64,000 bases of DNA from Phyllobacterium myrsinacearum (GTDB lineage: Bacteria; Pseudomonadota; Alphaproteobacteria; Rhizobiales; Rhizobiaceae), in contig NZ_PVBT01000001.1 of the NCBI RefSeq assembly GCF_002980555.1, forward strand, positions 372,001-436,000. The letters are read 5' to 3'. The position numbers and the translations under genes were made by a program. Shown one piece after another: positions 24,610 to 34,700 of the stretch (position 1 is its first letter; the number at the start of each line of letters is the position of its first letter). The notes beneath the pieces were generated by a model. It searched no databases and was not told the DNA's origin. It saw nothing but the letters and a program-made list of their open reading frames with translations.

Positions 24610-26259
24610 ATGGCACGCCAATTCATTTACCATATGGCCGGCCTGAACAAGGCATACGGAACCAAGAAGGTTCTCGAAAACATCCATCTTTCCTTCTACC
24701 CCGATGCCAAGATCGGCATTCTCGGACCGAACGGTGCGGGTAAGTCGACCATTCTCAAGATCATGGCCGGCATGGACAAGGAATATACCGGCGAAGCCTG
24801 GCTGGCCGATGGTGCCACGGTCGGCTACCTCGCGCAGGAGCCGGTTCTGGACCCGAACAAGGATGTGATGGGCAACGTCATGGACGGCGTCGCGGACAAG
24901 AAGGCCATTCTCGACCGCTACAACGAACTGATGATGAACTATTCCGACGAAACCGCCGATGAAGGCGCCCGGCTGCAGGATATCATCGACGCCAAGAACC
25001 TCTGGGATCTGGAATCCCAGGTGGAAATGGCCATGGAAGCGCTGCGCTGCCCGCCCGGTGATTCCGGCGTGGAAAAGCTGTCCGGCGGTGAGCGCCGCCG
25101 CGTGGCGCTGTGCCGTCTGCTCCTGTCGCAGCCCGATCTTCTGCTCCTCGACGAGCCGACCAACCACCTTGACGCCGAAACCACCGCATGGCTGGAAAAG
25201 CACCTGCGCGAATATGCCGGCTCCGTCCTGCTGATCACGCACGATCGCTACTTCCTCGACAACGTGACCGGCTGGATTCTCGAACTCGACCGCGGCCGCG
25301 GTATTCCCTACGAGGGCAATTACTCCGCCTATCTCGGGGCGAAGGCCAAGCGCATGCAGCAGGAAGGCCGTGAGGACGACTCGCGCCAGAAGGCTCTTGA
25401 ACGCGAGCGCGAGTGGATTTCCGCCAGCCCCAAGGCGCGCCAGGCCAAGTCGAAAGCCCGTATCAAGGCCTATGATGCGCTGGTCGATGCCGCCAATGAG
25501 CAGCGTCCTGGCGATGCGCAGATCATCATCCCGGCGGGCGAACGTCTGGGACAGGTGGTTATCGAAGCCGAGAACCTCACCAAATCCTTCGGTGATCGTG
25601 TTCTCATCGAAAACCTGACCTTCAAGCTGCCCCCCGGCGGCATCGTCGGCATCATCGGTCCGAACGGTGCGGGTAAGACCACGCTGTTCAAGATGATCAC
25701 CGGACAGGAAAAGCCGGATTCCGGCTCCATCCGCATCGGTGAAACGGTTCATCTCGGTTATGTCGACCAGAGCCGTGATCATCTGGCGGCGGAGAAGAAT
25801 GTCTGGGAAGAAATCTCCGGCGGCAATGAAATCATCAAGATCGGCAAGAACGAGATGAATTCGCGCGCCTATGTCTCGGCGTTCAACTTCAAGGGCGGCG
25901 ATCAGCAGCAGAAGGTCGGCAATCTGTCCGGCGGTCAGCGCAACCGCGTGCATCTTGCCAAGATGCTGCAGTCCGGCGGCAATGTCCTGCTGCTCGACGA
26001 ACCGACCAACGATCTGGATACCGAAACGCTTGCGGCTCTGGAAGACGCGCTGGAAAAATACGCCGGTTGCGCCGTTATCATCAGCCACGACCGCATGTTC
26101 CTCGACCGTCTGGCGACACACATCCTCGCCTTCGAGGGTGACAGCCACGTCGAATGGTTCGAAGGCAACTTCCAGGACTATGAGAACGACAAGATCCGCC
26201 GTCTGGGTCCGGACAGCGTCAATCCGAAGCGTCCGAGCTACAAGCCTCTGACACGCTGA
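24610..26259 (+). CDS. ettA: energy-dependent translational throttle protein EttA (ABC-F)
   Basis: Ribosome-associated ABC-F ATPase of 549 residues (E. coli EttA 555), which acts at the E-site to gate early elongation according to energy charge. It has two ATPase domains and no membrane segments. Domain 1: GPNGAGKST (~residue 39), SGGERRRVALCRLLLS and LLLLDEPTNHLDAE. The interdomain linker is around residues 250-310 (EREWISASPKARQAKSKARI). Domain 2: GPNGAGKTT, LSGGQRNRVHLAKMLQ and VLLLDEPTNDLDTE. The start MARQFIYHMAGLNKAYGTKK at 24610 matches EttA; an upstream in-frame ATG at 24526 adds non-conserved sequence. Monocistronic with a downstream hairpin. Confidence 0.95.
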   Translation: MARQFIYHMAGLNKAYGTKKVLENIHLSFYPDAKIGILGPNGAGKSTILKIMAGMDKEYTGEAWLADGATVGYLAQEPVLDPNKDVMGNVMDGVADKKAILDRYNELMMNYSDETADEGARLQDIIDAKNLWDLESQVEMAMEALRCPPGDSGVEKLSGGERRRVALCRLLLSQPDLLLLDEPTNHLDAETTAWLEKHLREYAGSVLLITHDRYFLDNVTGWILELDRGRGIPYEGNYSAYLGAKAKRMQQEGREDDSRQKALEREREWISASPKARQAKSKARIKAYDALVDAANEQRPGDAQIIIPAGERLGQVVIEAENLTKSFGDRVLIENLTFKLPPGGIVGIIGPNGAGKTTLFKMITGQEKPDSGSIRIGETVHLGYVDQSRDHLAAEKNVWEEISGGNEIIKIGKNEMNSRAYVSAFNFKGGDQQQKVGNLSGGQRNRVHLAKMLQSGGNVLLLDEPTNDLDTETLAALEDALEKYAGCAVIISHDRMFLDRLATHILAFEGDSHVEWFEGNFQDYENDKIRRLGPDSVNPKRPSYKPLTR

Positions 26260-26266
26260 TGCGACC

Positions 26267-26288
26267 GGGAGGGCGGCGACGCCCTCCC
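26267..26288 (+). terminator. hairpin terminator after ettA
   Basis: GGGAGGGCG and CGCCCTCCC form a 9-bp GC stem with loop GCGA, starting 7 bases after the stop codon. A short AATTTT follows about 8 bases later, so termination may be only partial. Confidence 0.6.
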
Positions 26289-26378
26289 ATCACCAATTTT
26301 GACGTTTCCATCAGTGATATTGGCTGGTTTTAACACGCAATTTTCCTAAGATGCGGCTGATTTCACCGGAGCGCCGTC

Positions 26379-26987
26379 ATGACAGATCTTTTCGCAACCA
26401 GAACGGACATCCTTCCGGCCCGCAAGATCGCCGGACGGGTGAGCGGGCTGTTCCAGGCGCCAAAAGACAGTTTTGTCACCGCTGCCACGGACACGCTCGA
26501 TCTCACCTTTGAAGGCATACGCGGCGATTATCATGCGGGCCTGACACGCCGGTCGGGCGGGCGCGAGCCCTGGTATCCACGCGGCACCGAGATGCGCAAC
26601 GAACGGCATATTTCCATTCTGGCGGCCGATGAGCTTGACATAATTGCCAGCGCCATGGGCCTTGCGGATGTCAAACCCGAATGGATCGGCGCCAATATGG
26701 TTGTCGATGGCATTCCCTCGCTTTCCATGCTGCCGCCGCGCACGCTGCTGTTTTTCGAAGGTGGGGTGACGCTGAAGGTCGACGGCCAGAACGCACCGTG
26801 CAAGGTCGCCGGACGCTCCATCGCCGAGCGGGCGCAGACGGCCGATCACACCTCGACGGCGCTTGATTTCGTCAAGGCATCGAAGCGGCTGCGCGGCATC
26901 GTGGCCTGGGTCGAGGTGCCGGGGCTTATCCGTTCCGGTGAAAAAGTCGATGCGCGCCTGCCGGAGCAATGGATTTATCCCGGCTGA
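26379..26987 (+). CDS. MOSC domain-containing protein
   Basis: Protein of 202 residues, largely one MOSC (molybdenum cofactor sulfurase C-terminal) beta-barrel. Visible segments: FEGIRGDYHAGLTRRSGGREPWYPRGTEMRN, ISILAADELDIIASAMGL, WIGANMVVDGI and VDGQNAPCKVAGRSI with the conserved Cys (~residue 146). MOSC proteins handle Moco-bound sulfur or reduce N-hydroxylated compounds (YiiM-like). Here no molybdoenzyme gene is adjacent, so the exact role is open. It sits between ettA and the riboswitch-bluB unit with its own gap of 119 bases upstream. Confidence 0.82.
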   Translation: MTDLFATRTDILPARKIAGRVSGLFQAPKDSFVTAATDTLDLTFEGIRGDYHAGLTRRSGGREPWYPRGTEMRNERHISILAADELDIIASAMGLADVKPEWIGANMVVDGIPSLSMLPPRTLLFFEGGVTLKVDGQNAPCKVAGRSIAERAQTADHTSTALDFVKASKRLRGIVAWVEVPGLIRSGEKVDARLPEQWIYPG

Positions 26988-27014
26988 CGCTTGCGTCTTT
27001 TTCCGATCTGTGGC

Positions 27015-28259
<1,245 letters not shown>

Positions 28260-28365
28260 TGCATTGTCTTCCCGCCGATTCGCGCCCGATATACCAGCCT
28301 ATTTCAGACGCGACAAAATTTGCCGTCAACGGAAAAACACTCCTTGCCAAATCTGTATTTCTCAC

Positions 28366-28381
28366 ATAAACATATCTTTAT
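28366..28381. promoter_or_regulatory. palindromic operator candidate of the ArsR-methyltransferase/metF operon
   Basis: ATAAACATATCTTTAT is a 16-bp palindrome, perfect except for one C-C position in each arm, and it lies 20 bases upstream of the regulator ATG. ArsR-family dimers bind such AT-rich palindromes, and autoregulation of an operon with metF is expected. Binding is inferred. Confidence 0.5.
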
Positions 28382-28400
28382 ATCTTTTGAAGGTGTCTTG

Positions 28401-29408
28401 ATGGACAAACGTGATCTCAATCTTGACCTGATGGTCGATACGCTGAAAGCAGCGGCGGAGCCTAGCCGCCTGCGCATTCTGGCGCTGTTGTCCCGCGGCG
28501 ATCTGACGGTTTCCGATCTGACCTCCATCCTCGGGCAGTCGCAGCCGCGCGTCTCCCGCCATCTCAAGCTGCTGTTCGAAGCCAATCTGATCAACCGCTA
28601 TCAGGAGGGCTCCTGGGCCTATTTCCGCCTGGCTGAATCCCTGGTGGTTGGCGATATCGCCCGGATCCTGCTCGATCGTCTTGATGTGTCCGATCCGTTG
28701 CTGGAGCGCGATATCGAGCGGCTCGGCTCGGTGAAGCTGCAGCGCCGCGAGCGGGCCGCCGCCTATTTCAGTGCCAATGCCACGAGCTGGGACGCGATCC
28801 GTTCGCTGCATGTGCCGGATGGGGCAGTGGAAGCCGCGCTGACGAAGATCATCGGGCGCACGCCGTTCCAGGCGATGCTTGATGTGGGCACCGGCACCGG
28901 CCGCCTTCTCGAACTGTTTGCCCCGCTTTACGTGCGCGGTGTGGGCATCGATATCAATCGCGACATGCTGACCATTGCCCGCTCCAATCTCGACCGGTCC
29001 GGCATCACCAATGCGCAGGTCCGCCAGGGTGACGTCTATTCGCTGCCGGTGGACCGGGAATCCTTCGATCTGGTGACCATTCATCAGGTGCTGCATTTCC
29101 TTGACAATCCTGCCGAAGCCATTCGCGAGGCGGCCCGCGCCCTTCGCGCAGGCGGGCGCATGCTGATCGTTGATTTTGCCCCGCACGATCTTGAATTCCT
29201 GCGGGACAGCCATGCGCATATACGGCTTGGCTTCAACGACAACCAGATGCGCGACTGGCTGACCGAGGCAGGGCTGGCGCTGGAAAACAGCATCGAGCTC
29301 GAACCAAAAGACAAAGACAAACTGACCGTCAAACTGTGGTTGGCACGCGACCCGCGCCTGCTGATTGCTGATCCCGCTTTAACCTCCCGCGTAACGGAGA
29401 GTGTCTGA
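28401..29408 (+). CDS. ArsR-family regulator fused to SAM-dependent methyltransferase domain (SahR/SamR-like)
   Basis: Two-domain protein of 335 residues. Residues ~8-95 are an ArsR winged helix (LKAAAEPSRLRILALLSRGDLTVSDLTSILGQSQPRVSRHLKLLFEANLI) without the metal-binding ELCVCDL motif. Residues ~140-310 are a class I methyltransferase with MLDVGTGTGRLLELFAPL (SAM site) and GGRMLIVDFAPHDLEFLR. Fusions of this kind next to methionine genes are thought to sense S-adenosylmethionine or S-adenosylhomocysteine with the methyltransferase fold. Its stop overlaps the metF start (TGATG), so it is coupled to metF. The start at 28401 (MDKRDLNLDLMVDTL) is set by homology. Likely represses itself and metF. 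Confidence 0.85.
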   Translation: MDKRDLNLDLMVDTLKAAAEPSRLRILALLSRGDLTVSDLTSILGQSQPRVSRHLKLLFEANLINRYQEGSWAYFRLAESLVVGDIARILLDRLDVSDPLLERDIERLGSVKLQRRERAAAYFSANATSWDAIRSLHVPDGAVEAALTKIIGRTPFQAMLDVGTGTGRLLELFAPLYVRGVGIDINRDMLTIARSNLDRSGITNAQVRQGDVYSLPVDRESFDLVTIHQVLHFLDNPAEAIREAARALRAGGRMLIVDFAPHDLEFLRDSHAHIRLGFNDNQMRDWLTEAGLALENSIELEPKDKDKLTVKLWLARDPRLLIADPALTSRVTESV

Positions 29409-30331
29409 TGAGCTTTTTCCGCCAATCCCGCCGTGCCGACCTTGGAACCAATATCCGGGTTTCCTTTGAATTCTTCCCGCCGAAGACCGAGGTGATGGAA
29501 GAGCGCCTGTGGGAAACCGTGACGCGCCTTGCGCCGCTCAATCCCGAATTCGTGTCGGTGACCTACGGTGCGGGCGGTTCCACCCGTGAACGCACGGCGC
29601 GCACCATCAAGCGCATCCTGACCGAAACGGATGTGAATGCCGCCGCGCACCTGACCTGCGTCGATGCGACCAAGGAAGAGGTCGATACCGTGGTGCGCGA
29701 GTTTGCGGCCATGGGTGTGAAGCGCTTCGTCGCCCTGCGCGGCGATCCGGCCGGCGGCGTCGGTGCCCATTACAAGCCGACACCCGGCGGTTATGAAAAC
29801 GGTGCCGATCTCGTCGCCGGGCTGAAGGCCTTTGCCGATTTCGACATTTCCGTTTCCGCCTATCCGGAAAAGCACCCGGAAAGCCCGGATTTCGCCACCG
29901 ATATCGACATGCTCAAGCGCAAGGTCGACAATGGCGCGACGCGGGCGATCACGCAGTTCTTCTTCGAGAACGATCTCTACGAGCGTTATGTCGAGAAGGT
30001 CCGCCGCGCCGGTATCTATATCCCGATCCTGCCGGGCATCCTGCCGATCCATAATTTCACGCAGGTCACCAATTTCTGCTCGAAGGCCGGGACCCATATT
30101 CCGGCATGGCTGGCCGAGCGGTTCGAGGGGCTGGAAAACGATCCGCAGACCCATGCGCTGGTCTCATCGGCGGTGGCTGCCGAGCAGGTTCTCGATCTGG
30201 TCGAGCGCGGCGTTCAGGATTTCCATTTCTACACGATGAACCGGGCCGATCTTGCCTTCGCCATCTGCCACCTCATCGGCATCCGCCCTGCCAGCGCACC
30301 GCTGGAACCGGCCTTGGCCGGCGCCGCCTGA
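29408..30331 (+). CDS. metF: 5,10-methylenetetrahydrofolate reductase MetF
   Basis: Flavoprotein of 307 residues (E. coli 296) reducing methylene-THF to methyl-THF for methionine synthesis. FEFFPPKTEVMEERLWETV (residues ~16-35) contains the catalytic Glu. FVSVTYGAGGSTRERTARTIKRI, then AHLTCVDATKEE, then FVALRGDPAGGVGAHYKPTPGGYENG are the FAD and folate blocks. TRAITQFFFENDLYERYVEKV and IPILPGILPIHNFTQ complete the barrel. The ATG overlaps the regulator stop, and the operon ends at a strong hairpin 27 bases downstream. Regulation through the upstream ArsR-type protein is likely. Confidence 0.95.
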   Translation: MSFFRQSRRADLGTNIRVSFEFFPPKTEVMEERLWETVTRLAPLNPEFVSVTYGAGGSTRERTARTIKRILTETDVNAAAHLTCVDATKEEVDTVVREFAAMGVKRFVALRGDPAGGVGAHYKPTPGGYENGADLVAGLKAFADFDISVSAYPEKHPESPDFATDIDMLKRKVDNGATRAITQFFFENDLYERYVEKVRRAGIYIPILPGILPIHNFTQVTNFCSKAGTHIPAWLAERFEGLENDPQTHALVSSAVAAEQVLDLVERGVQDFHFYTMNRADLAFAICHLIGIRPASAPLEPALAGAA

Positions 30332-30357
30332 TATCCGGCAGTAGCGTTAAATTGGAA

Positions 30358-30384
30358 ATGGCCCGGTTGTTGCAACCGGGCCAT
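30358..30384 (+). terminator. terminator after metF
   Basis: ATGGCCCGGTTG, loop TTG, CAACCGGGCCAT: a perfect 12-bp stem. The bases after it (CCAAATTTG) hold only a short T-run. It lies between metF and the oppositely oriented 28-residue peptide gene and could serve both. Confidence 0.75.
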
Positions 30385-30446
30385 CCAAATTTGTCTGTCA
30401 CCTTCTTAACGGTCAGAGACCATCTCCACGGCGCTCTTTTTCTCAA

Positions 30447-30533
30447 TCAGGGTATGAGTCCTACGACCATTGCACCGATAAATGCGAACGCTGCACAGAT
30501 CATGAGGACGTTCATCGAACGTGTAAGTCCCAT
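30447..30533 (-). CDS. 28-residue single-pass membrane peptide
   Basis: Very short gene. ATG at 30533 is preceded by an excellent AGGAGAC ribosome-binding site at ideal distance. The product starts MGLTRSMNVLMICAAFAFIG and ends in AMVVGLIP. About 20 hydrophobic residues form one transmembrane helix after a basic N-terminus (TRSM), so it should insert in the inner membrane. No family is recognised. The ribosome-binding site, the composition and the clean placement between the metF hairpin and a 303-base gap speak for a real gene; conservation was not checked. Confidence 0.6.
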   Translation of the reverse strand: MGLTRSMNVLMICAAFAFIGAMVVGLIP

Positions 30534-30836
30534 TGTTTGTCTCCTGCAGTTAACCGTCTTAGCATAGCGGAAAATTGCCACAGAAAAAGCGGAAATGTTA
30601 CCGCGATGTGACATGATCTGTAGAAATTTTTTGCTCTTCAACGGTAAGTTTCTGAAATGAAACGCATTTACTGGAATGAAAAATCGTCAATTCACGATAA
30701 AATGACCGGGAATTTGGTTTATTTTTGCATTGCACCAAGATGCAATGCAGGTGTTTTTTCACCGGTTTGTGACACAATTGCGCCGCAATCCAGCCCGGAA
30801 ATACCGAGCCGTACCCGTTAGGATTTGTTGAAAACT
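30534..30836. other. 303-base AT-rich intergenic region
   Basis: The stretch contains A/T-rich runs and the promoter of the 28-residue peptide gene (minus strand), plus the 3' flank of the EamA gene. No open frame with coding character, RNA gene or repeat is seen in it. Confidence 0.4.
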
Positions 30837-31775
30837 CTATCTTTTTTGCGGTTTTTGCAACGCTGCGAGTAGCCTGCCGTCGATGGTCAGAAGGCCAAGG
30901 GCGATGAGCGCCATGCCGGCAAAATCCTTCAAGCCCAGTTCCTCCCCGAGAAAAACTGTTCCAAGCAGGATCGCGCTGACGGGAACCACCAGCGTGACCA
31001 GCGAGGCATTGGTGGCGCCGCCGGCCCGGACGATGGAAAAGAACAGGATGTAGGCGAAGGCAGTGGAGAGCAGCCCGAGGCTGAACACGGCGGCCCAGAC
31101 GCCCTGATCGGGCGCGGCAAAATCCGGCATGCCGCCGGAAAGCAGGACGACGGGGATCATGATCAGCGTCGAAGCGGTCATCTGGCCGGTCGCGGTCACC
31201 GTTGGCGGAATGCCCTTGAAACGCTTGGCGAGAATGCTGGCGAAGGCATAGGAGAGTGTGGCGGCGAGCACGGCGATTTCCGCCCACAGCGGCCCGCCTA
31301 GGCCGGAGAGGACGCCGGGCCCGATCATCACCACCGTGCCGAAGACACCGAGCAGGATGCCGGCGATCTTGTTGGCGCTGATCTTTTCATCGACGGTGAG
31401 GAATGTGGCGATGATCACTGTCCAGATCGGCGTCGTGGCGTTGAGGATGGATTCCAGCCCGGCACCGAGCGCGGTCTGGCCGATGAACAGCAGCGAGAAG
31501 GGAATGACGTTGTTCAGGAGCCCCAGTCCGGAAAAACCGAGGGCGTGCTGGCGATAGTCCCAGAACCGGATGCCGCGGGCGAGGAGATAGATGTGCAGGG
31601 CGAGGGCGGCGATGGCGACGCGAAACAGCACCAGCGTCAGTGGCGGAATGACGTGCACGGCGATTTTGGCGAAGAAGAACGAACCGCCCCATATGGCGCC
31701 CAGCAGCAGCAGTTGCAGCCAGACAAAACCGGTCATGGCGAGCGGGTTGGGCTGTGTTGTCTGGTTTACGGCCAC
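30837..31775 (-). CDS. EamA-family (DMT superfamily) transporter
   Basis: Inner-membrane protein of 312 residues with ten predicted helices in two EamA repeats. WLQLLLLGAIWGGSFFFAKIAVHVIPPLTLVLFRVAIAALAL opens the first, and LGLLSTAFAYILFFSIVRAGGATNASLVTLVVPVSAILLGTVFLGEELGLKDFAGMALIALGLL closes the second. Such proteins export metabolites or amino acids. The start is probably GTG at 31775 (VAVNQTTQPNPLAM) after GGGGGA; an internal ATG 13 codons later is possible. Single gene, divergent from the amino-acid decarboxylase. Substrate unknown. Confidence 0.83.
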   Translation of the reverse strand: MAVNQTTQPNPLAMTGFVWLQLLLLGAIWGGSFFFAKIAVHVIPPLTLVLFRVAIAALALHIYLLARGIRFWDYRQHALGFSGLGLLNNVIPFSLLFIGQTALGAGLESILNATTPIWTVIIATFLTVDEKISANKIAGILLGVFGTVVMIGPGVLSGLGGPLWAEIAVLAATLSYAFASILAKRFKGIPPTVTATGQMTASTLIMIPVVLLSGGMPDFAAPDQGVWAAVFSLGLLSTAFAYILFFSIVRAGGATNASLVTLVVPVSAILLGTVFLGEELGLKDFAGMALIALGLLTIDGRLLAALQKPQKR

Positions 31776-31898
31776 TGGAAATCCCCCGAATCTGGCGCTG
31801 TGCCGGATATTTCTAGGTGAACGCCGGTAAATTGCCACCCGTTTCCTGCATGGAGAAAGCGACTTTCGTCCGTCATCTGCTCTTGCTAAGAGTTATGC

Positions 31899-33143
31899 AT
31901 GGAGCAGACGATCAAGATGCAACGATTCGCCTCGGCCCGCGATGCAGCACTTACCCTGCGGCCCGATCAACCCGTTTATTGTTTTCGGCCGGATGTGCTG
32001 GTCGAGGACGCGCACCAGTTCATGCAGATGTTCCCCGGCGAAACCGCCTATGCGGTCAAGACCAACGGCGAAAATCTCGTCCTGGAAACACTGGCGCGCA
32101 ACGGCATCAACACGTTCGACGTGGCATCGCCGGGCGAGTTCGCTGCGGTGCGCAAGGTCGCCCCGAACGCGCATATGCTCTACATGCACCCCATCAAGGC
32201 CCAGTCGGATATCCGGCTTGCGCTTGAAACCTACGGCATCCGCATTCTGGCCGTCGACCATGAGGACGAGATCGCCAAGATAACACGCATCGTACGCGCG
32301 CTCGATATCGATCCGGGCAGCATCACCCTTTACGTGCGGCTGCAGACCAAGGGCCATGCGGCCTATGAGCTGTCGAAGAAATTCGGCGCAACACCGGCCC
32401 ATGCGGTCGAGCTTCTGCAGCGGCTACACAAGATCGGCTACAAGGTCGGCATCTGCTTCCACGTCGGCAGCCAGATCGAGGACCCCGATACCTATGAACG
32501 CGCCCTGCGGTCAGCCGACTGGGTGCGCAACCGTGCGGGCGTGCCGCTGGCCGGGCTCGACGTCGGCGGCGGATTTCCGGCCGAATATGGCCATGATCCC
32601 AAGCGCAAGCATGTGGAGATGCCCTCGCTCGGGCAATTGATGTCGCGTTTGCGCGGCGACATCAAGGAATGGGGTTTTGATGATCTGCCGCTGGTGGCGG
32701 AACCCGGCCGGGTGATCGTGGCGCGGGCCTTTTCGCTGATCGTGCGCGTGCTCCTGCGCAAGGGCAGGCGGCTTTATATCAATGACGGCATCTGGGCATC
32801 GCTGTCGGACTCTTGGACCGGCAAGATCACCCTGCCGGCGCGGTTCATACCCGACCCGGCGCACAAGCATCGCAGCGGCAATGTCCGGGAGATCGTGCCG
32901 TTCCGCGTCTGCGGCGCGACCTGCGATTCCGTCGATATCCTGTCACGGCCGTTCTGGCTGCCGGAGACGGTGGCAACCGGGGACTGGATCGAAATCGGCA
33001 ATATCGGCGCCTATTCCCTGTCGCTGCGCACCCGTTTCAACGGGTTCTACCCCGATACGTTCGTCGAGGTGGAAACCCCGTTCGACGAGGGCGAGCGGCC
33101 GGAGGGCTTTGCTTCGCTGGAAACGATGTCACCATCTGGATGA
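31899..33143 (+). CDS. PLP-dependent group IV decarboxylase (ornithine/lysine/diaminopimelate type)
   Basis: Alanine-racemase-fold decarboxylase of 414 residues. The PLP lysine is in GETAYAVKTNGENLVLETLARNG (~residue 52). CFHVGSQIEDPDTYERAL, then GLDVGGGFPAEYG (phosphate-binding glycines), then LVAEPGRVIVA, then CGATCDSVDILSR (substrate Cys and Asp at the dimer active site) and IGAYSLSLRTRFNGF are all present. In alphaproteobacteria such enzymes make putrescine and/or cadaverine from ornithine and lysine. Lysine versus ornithine preference cannot be read by eye. No lysA-like neighbours are seen, so diaminopimelate is less likely. Start ATG at 31899; an ATG 6 codons later (MQRFASARDA) is an alternative. 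Confidence 0.87.
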   Translation: MEQTIKMQRFASARDAALTLRPDQPVYCFRPDVLVEDAHQFMQMFPGETAYAVKTNGENLVLETLARNGINTFDVASPGEFAAVRKVAPNAHMLYMHPIKAQSDIRLALETYGIRILAVDHEDEIAKITRIVRALDIDPGSITLYVRLQTKGHAAYELSKKFGATPAHAVELLQRLHKIGYKVGICFHVGSQIEDPDTYERALRSADWVRNRAGVPLAGLDVGGGFPAEYGHDPKRKHVEMPSLGQLMSRLRGDIKEWGFDDLPLVAEPGRVIVARAFSLIVRVLLRKGRRLYINDGIWASLSDSWTGKITLPARFIPDPAHKHRSGNVREIVPFRVCGATCDSVDILSRPFWLPETVATGDWIEIGNIGAYSLSLRTRFNGFYPDTFVEVETPFDEGERPEGFASLETMSPSG

Positions 33144-33226
33144 TCTAATTATTAGTATAATTTTCCAAAATCAAAGCTTGCAAGACGAGGTATTGCCTCG
33201 ACCGTTTTAGGTTGGATGCTCATATT

Positions 33227-33249
33227 TACCCCTGTATTTTCAAGGGGTA
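33227..33249 (+). promoter_or_regulatory. inverted repeat just upstream of the sulfatase start
   Basis: TACCCCT (33227-33233) and AGGGGTA (33243-33249) are exact complements with a 9-base loop, ending 8 bases before the ATG. The purine-rich arm AAGGGG is the best ribosome-binding site available, so the hairpin could mask it; an operator is equally possible. Confidence 0.4.
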
Positions 33250-33257
33250 TTTAAAGA

Positions 33258-34700
33258 ATGTATCGCAAGGTTGTTACAAGACGAACGTTGTTGCAGGGCG
33301 CCGCAATCAGTACTGTTTTGGCGACGGCAGGTAGCCAAAGTTCACCCGCAAATTCAGCCAGGAAGCCCAATATTCTGTTTATTCTCGCCGATGATCTCGG
33401 CTATGCGGATTTATCCAGTTACGGGCATCCTACGATCAAGACCCCCCATATTGATTCACTTGGCCAAAATGGAACCCGGTTTCTTCAGGCTTACTCAAAT
33501 TCCGCTGTCTGTTCCGCGACGCGAACGGCGCTTATCACGGGGCGTTACCAATATCGCTTGCCACTTGGGTTGGAAGAGCCATTGGCGGGCGCGGATGTAG
33601 GACTTCCGCCGGAGCATCCAACCTTGCCTTCCTTGTTAAAGAAGGCTGGATATCAAACGACGTTGATCGGTAAATGGCATATGGGAAGCTTGCCGAAATT
33701 TGGGCCGCTTCAAAGCGGTTACGAGCATTTTTACGGGTTTCGCGGAGGCGCCGTTGATTACTATTCCCATGATTCCAACAAGAAGAATGATTTTTGGGAC
33801 GATGATGTTGCTATCGAGAAGGTTGGCTACCTTACCGACCTGCTCGGCGACAGAGCAGTAGAAACGATCAGCAGCAATGTCAAAGCCAACAAGCCATTTT
33901 TAATCAGCCTGCATTTCAGCGCACCGCATTGGCCGTGGGAAGTACCAGGTGAGGAAGGGAAAAAGGAGTCGGAGCGTATTGCAAGGCAGTCGCTTAGTTT
34001 GGCGACATTCGATGCTGGTTCGCAAGAAATATACCGGCGGATTGTCGAACGTTTGGATTACCAGATCGGTCGCGTTCTAGAGGCGCTGAAGGATAATGGT
34101 GTTGCAGACGATACGATAGTTATCTTTACCAGTGATAATGGCGGCGAGCGTTTTTCCAATACATGGCCTTTCTCCGGCAAAAAATCTGAGCTGCTGGAAG
34201 GCGGCCTGCGGATTCCTGCTCTCATTCGCTGGACGGGGAAAATTGCAGCGGGTAGAGCAACCAATCAGGTGGCGATCAGTATGGATTGGTTGCCCACCTT
34301 GCTGGAGGCTGCCGGAACAACGCCAGATCCAGCTTTTCCGCCGGACGGCATATCGCTGCTACCGGTTCTGACAGGCGCGACCCCGGTAAAGGAACGCAAG
34401 CTGTTTTGGCGCTACAAGGGAAACAAGCAGCGAGCGGCGCGTATCGGCGATGATAAGTATTTGAAAATTCTTGATAACACTTTTCTCTTCAATGTCGTCC
34501 ACGATCCTTTGGAGAGGACAAATTTGAAAACTCGCAACAGCGATACATATAAGAAAATTCTTAGCGAATGGAGAGCCTGGAACGCAAGCATGTTATCCGA
34601 AACCGATGCCAGTTACACATTTGGGTTCTCAGGTGATCAGTTTGCAGACCATATCGGTGCAAGAGCTCCGACAAGAGATAGAGACGTCGACCAGGATTGA
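33258..34700 (+). CDS. sulfatase (arylsulfatase A-type) with Tat-like signal
   Basis: Exported sulfatase of 480 residues. The N-terminus MYRKVVTRRTLLQGAAISTV carries a twin-arginine-like signal. Metal ligands sit in NILFILADDLGYADLSSYGH (Asp45, Asp46). The formylglycine motif is C85-S-A-T-R89 in AVCSATRTALITGRY; Ala replaces the usual Pro at the third position, a variant seen in some sulfatases. TTLIGKWHMG (Lys and His), FTSDNGGE (Asp and Asn) and SGKKSELLEGGLRIPALI complete the site. A formylglycine-generating enzyme must be encoded elsewhere. The gene is AT-richer than its neighbours and stands alone, so acquisition by transfer is likely. Substrate (sulfated carbohydrate or aryl sulfate) unknown. 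Confidence 0.87.
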   Translation: MYRKVVTRRTLLQGAAISTVLATAGSQSSPANSARKPNILFILADDLGYADLSSYGHPTIKTPHIDSLGQNGTRFLQAYSNSAVCSATRTALITGRYQYRLPLGLEEPLAGADVGLPPEHPTLPSLLKKAGYQTTLIGKWHMGSLPKFGPLQSGYEHFYGFRGGAVDYYSHDSNKKNDFWDDDVAIEKVGYLTDLLGDRAVETISSNVKANKPFLISLHFSAPHWPWEVPGEEGKKESERIARQSLSLATFDAGSQEIYRRIVERLDYQIGRVLEALKDNGVADDTIVIFTSDNGGERFSNTWPFSGKKSELLEGGLRIPALIRWTGKIAAGRATNQVAISMDWLPTLLEAAGTTPDPAFPPDGISLLPVLTGATPVKERKLFWRYKGNKQRAARIGDDKYLKILDNTFLFNVVHDPLERTNLKTRNSDTYKKILSEWRAWNASMLSETDASYTFGFSGDQFADHIGARAPTRDRDVDQD

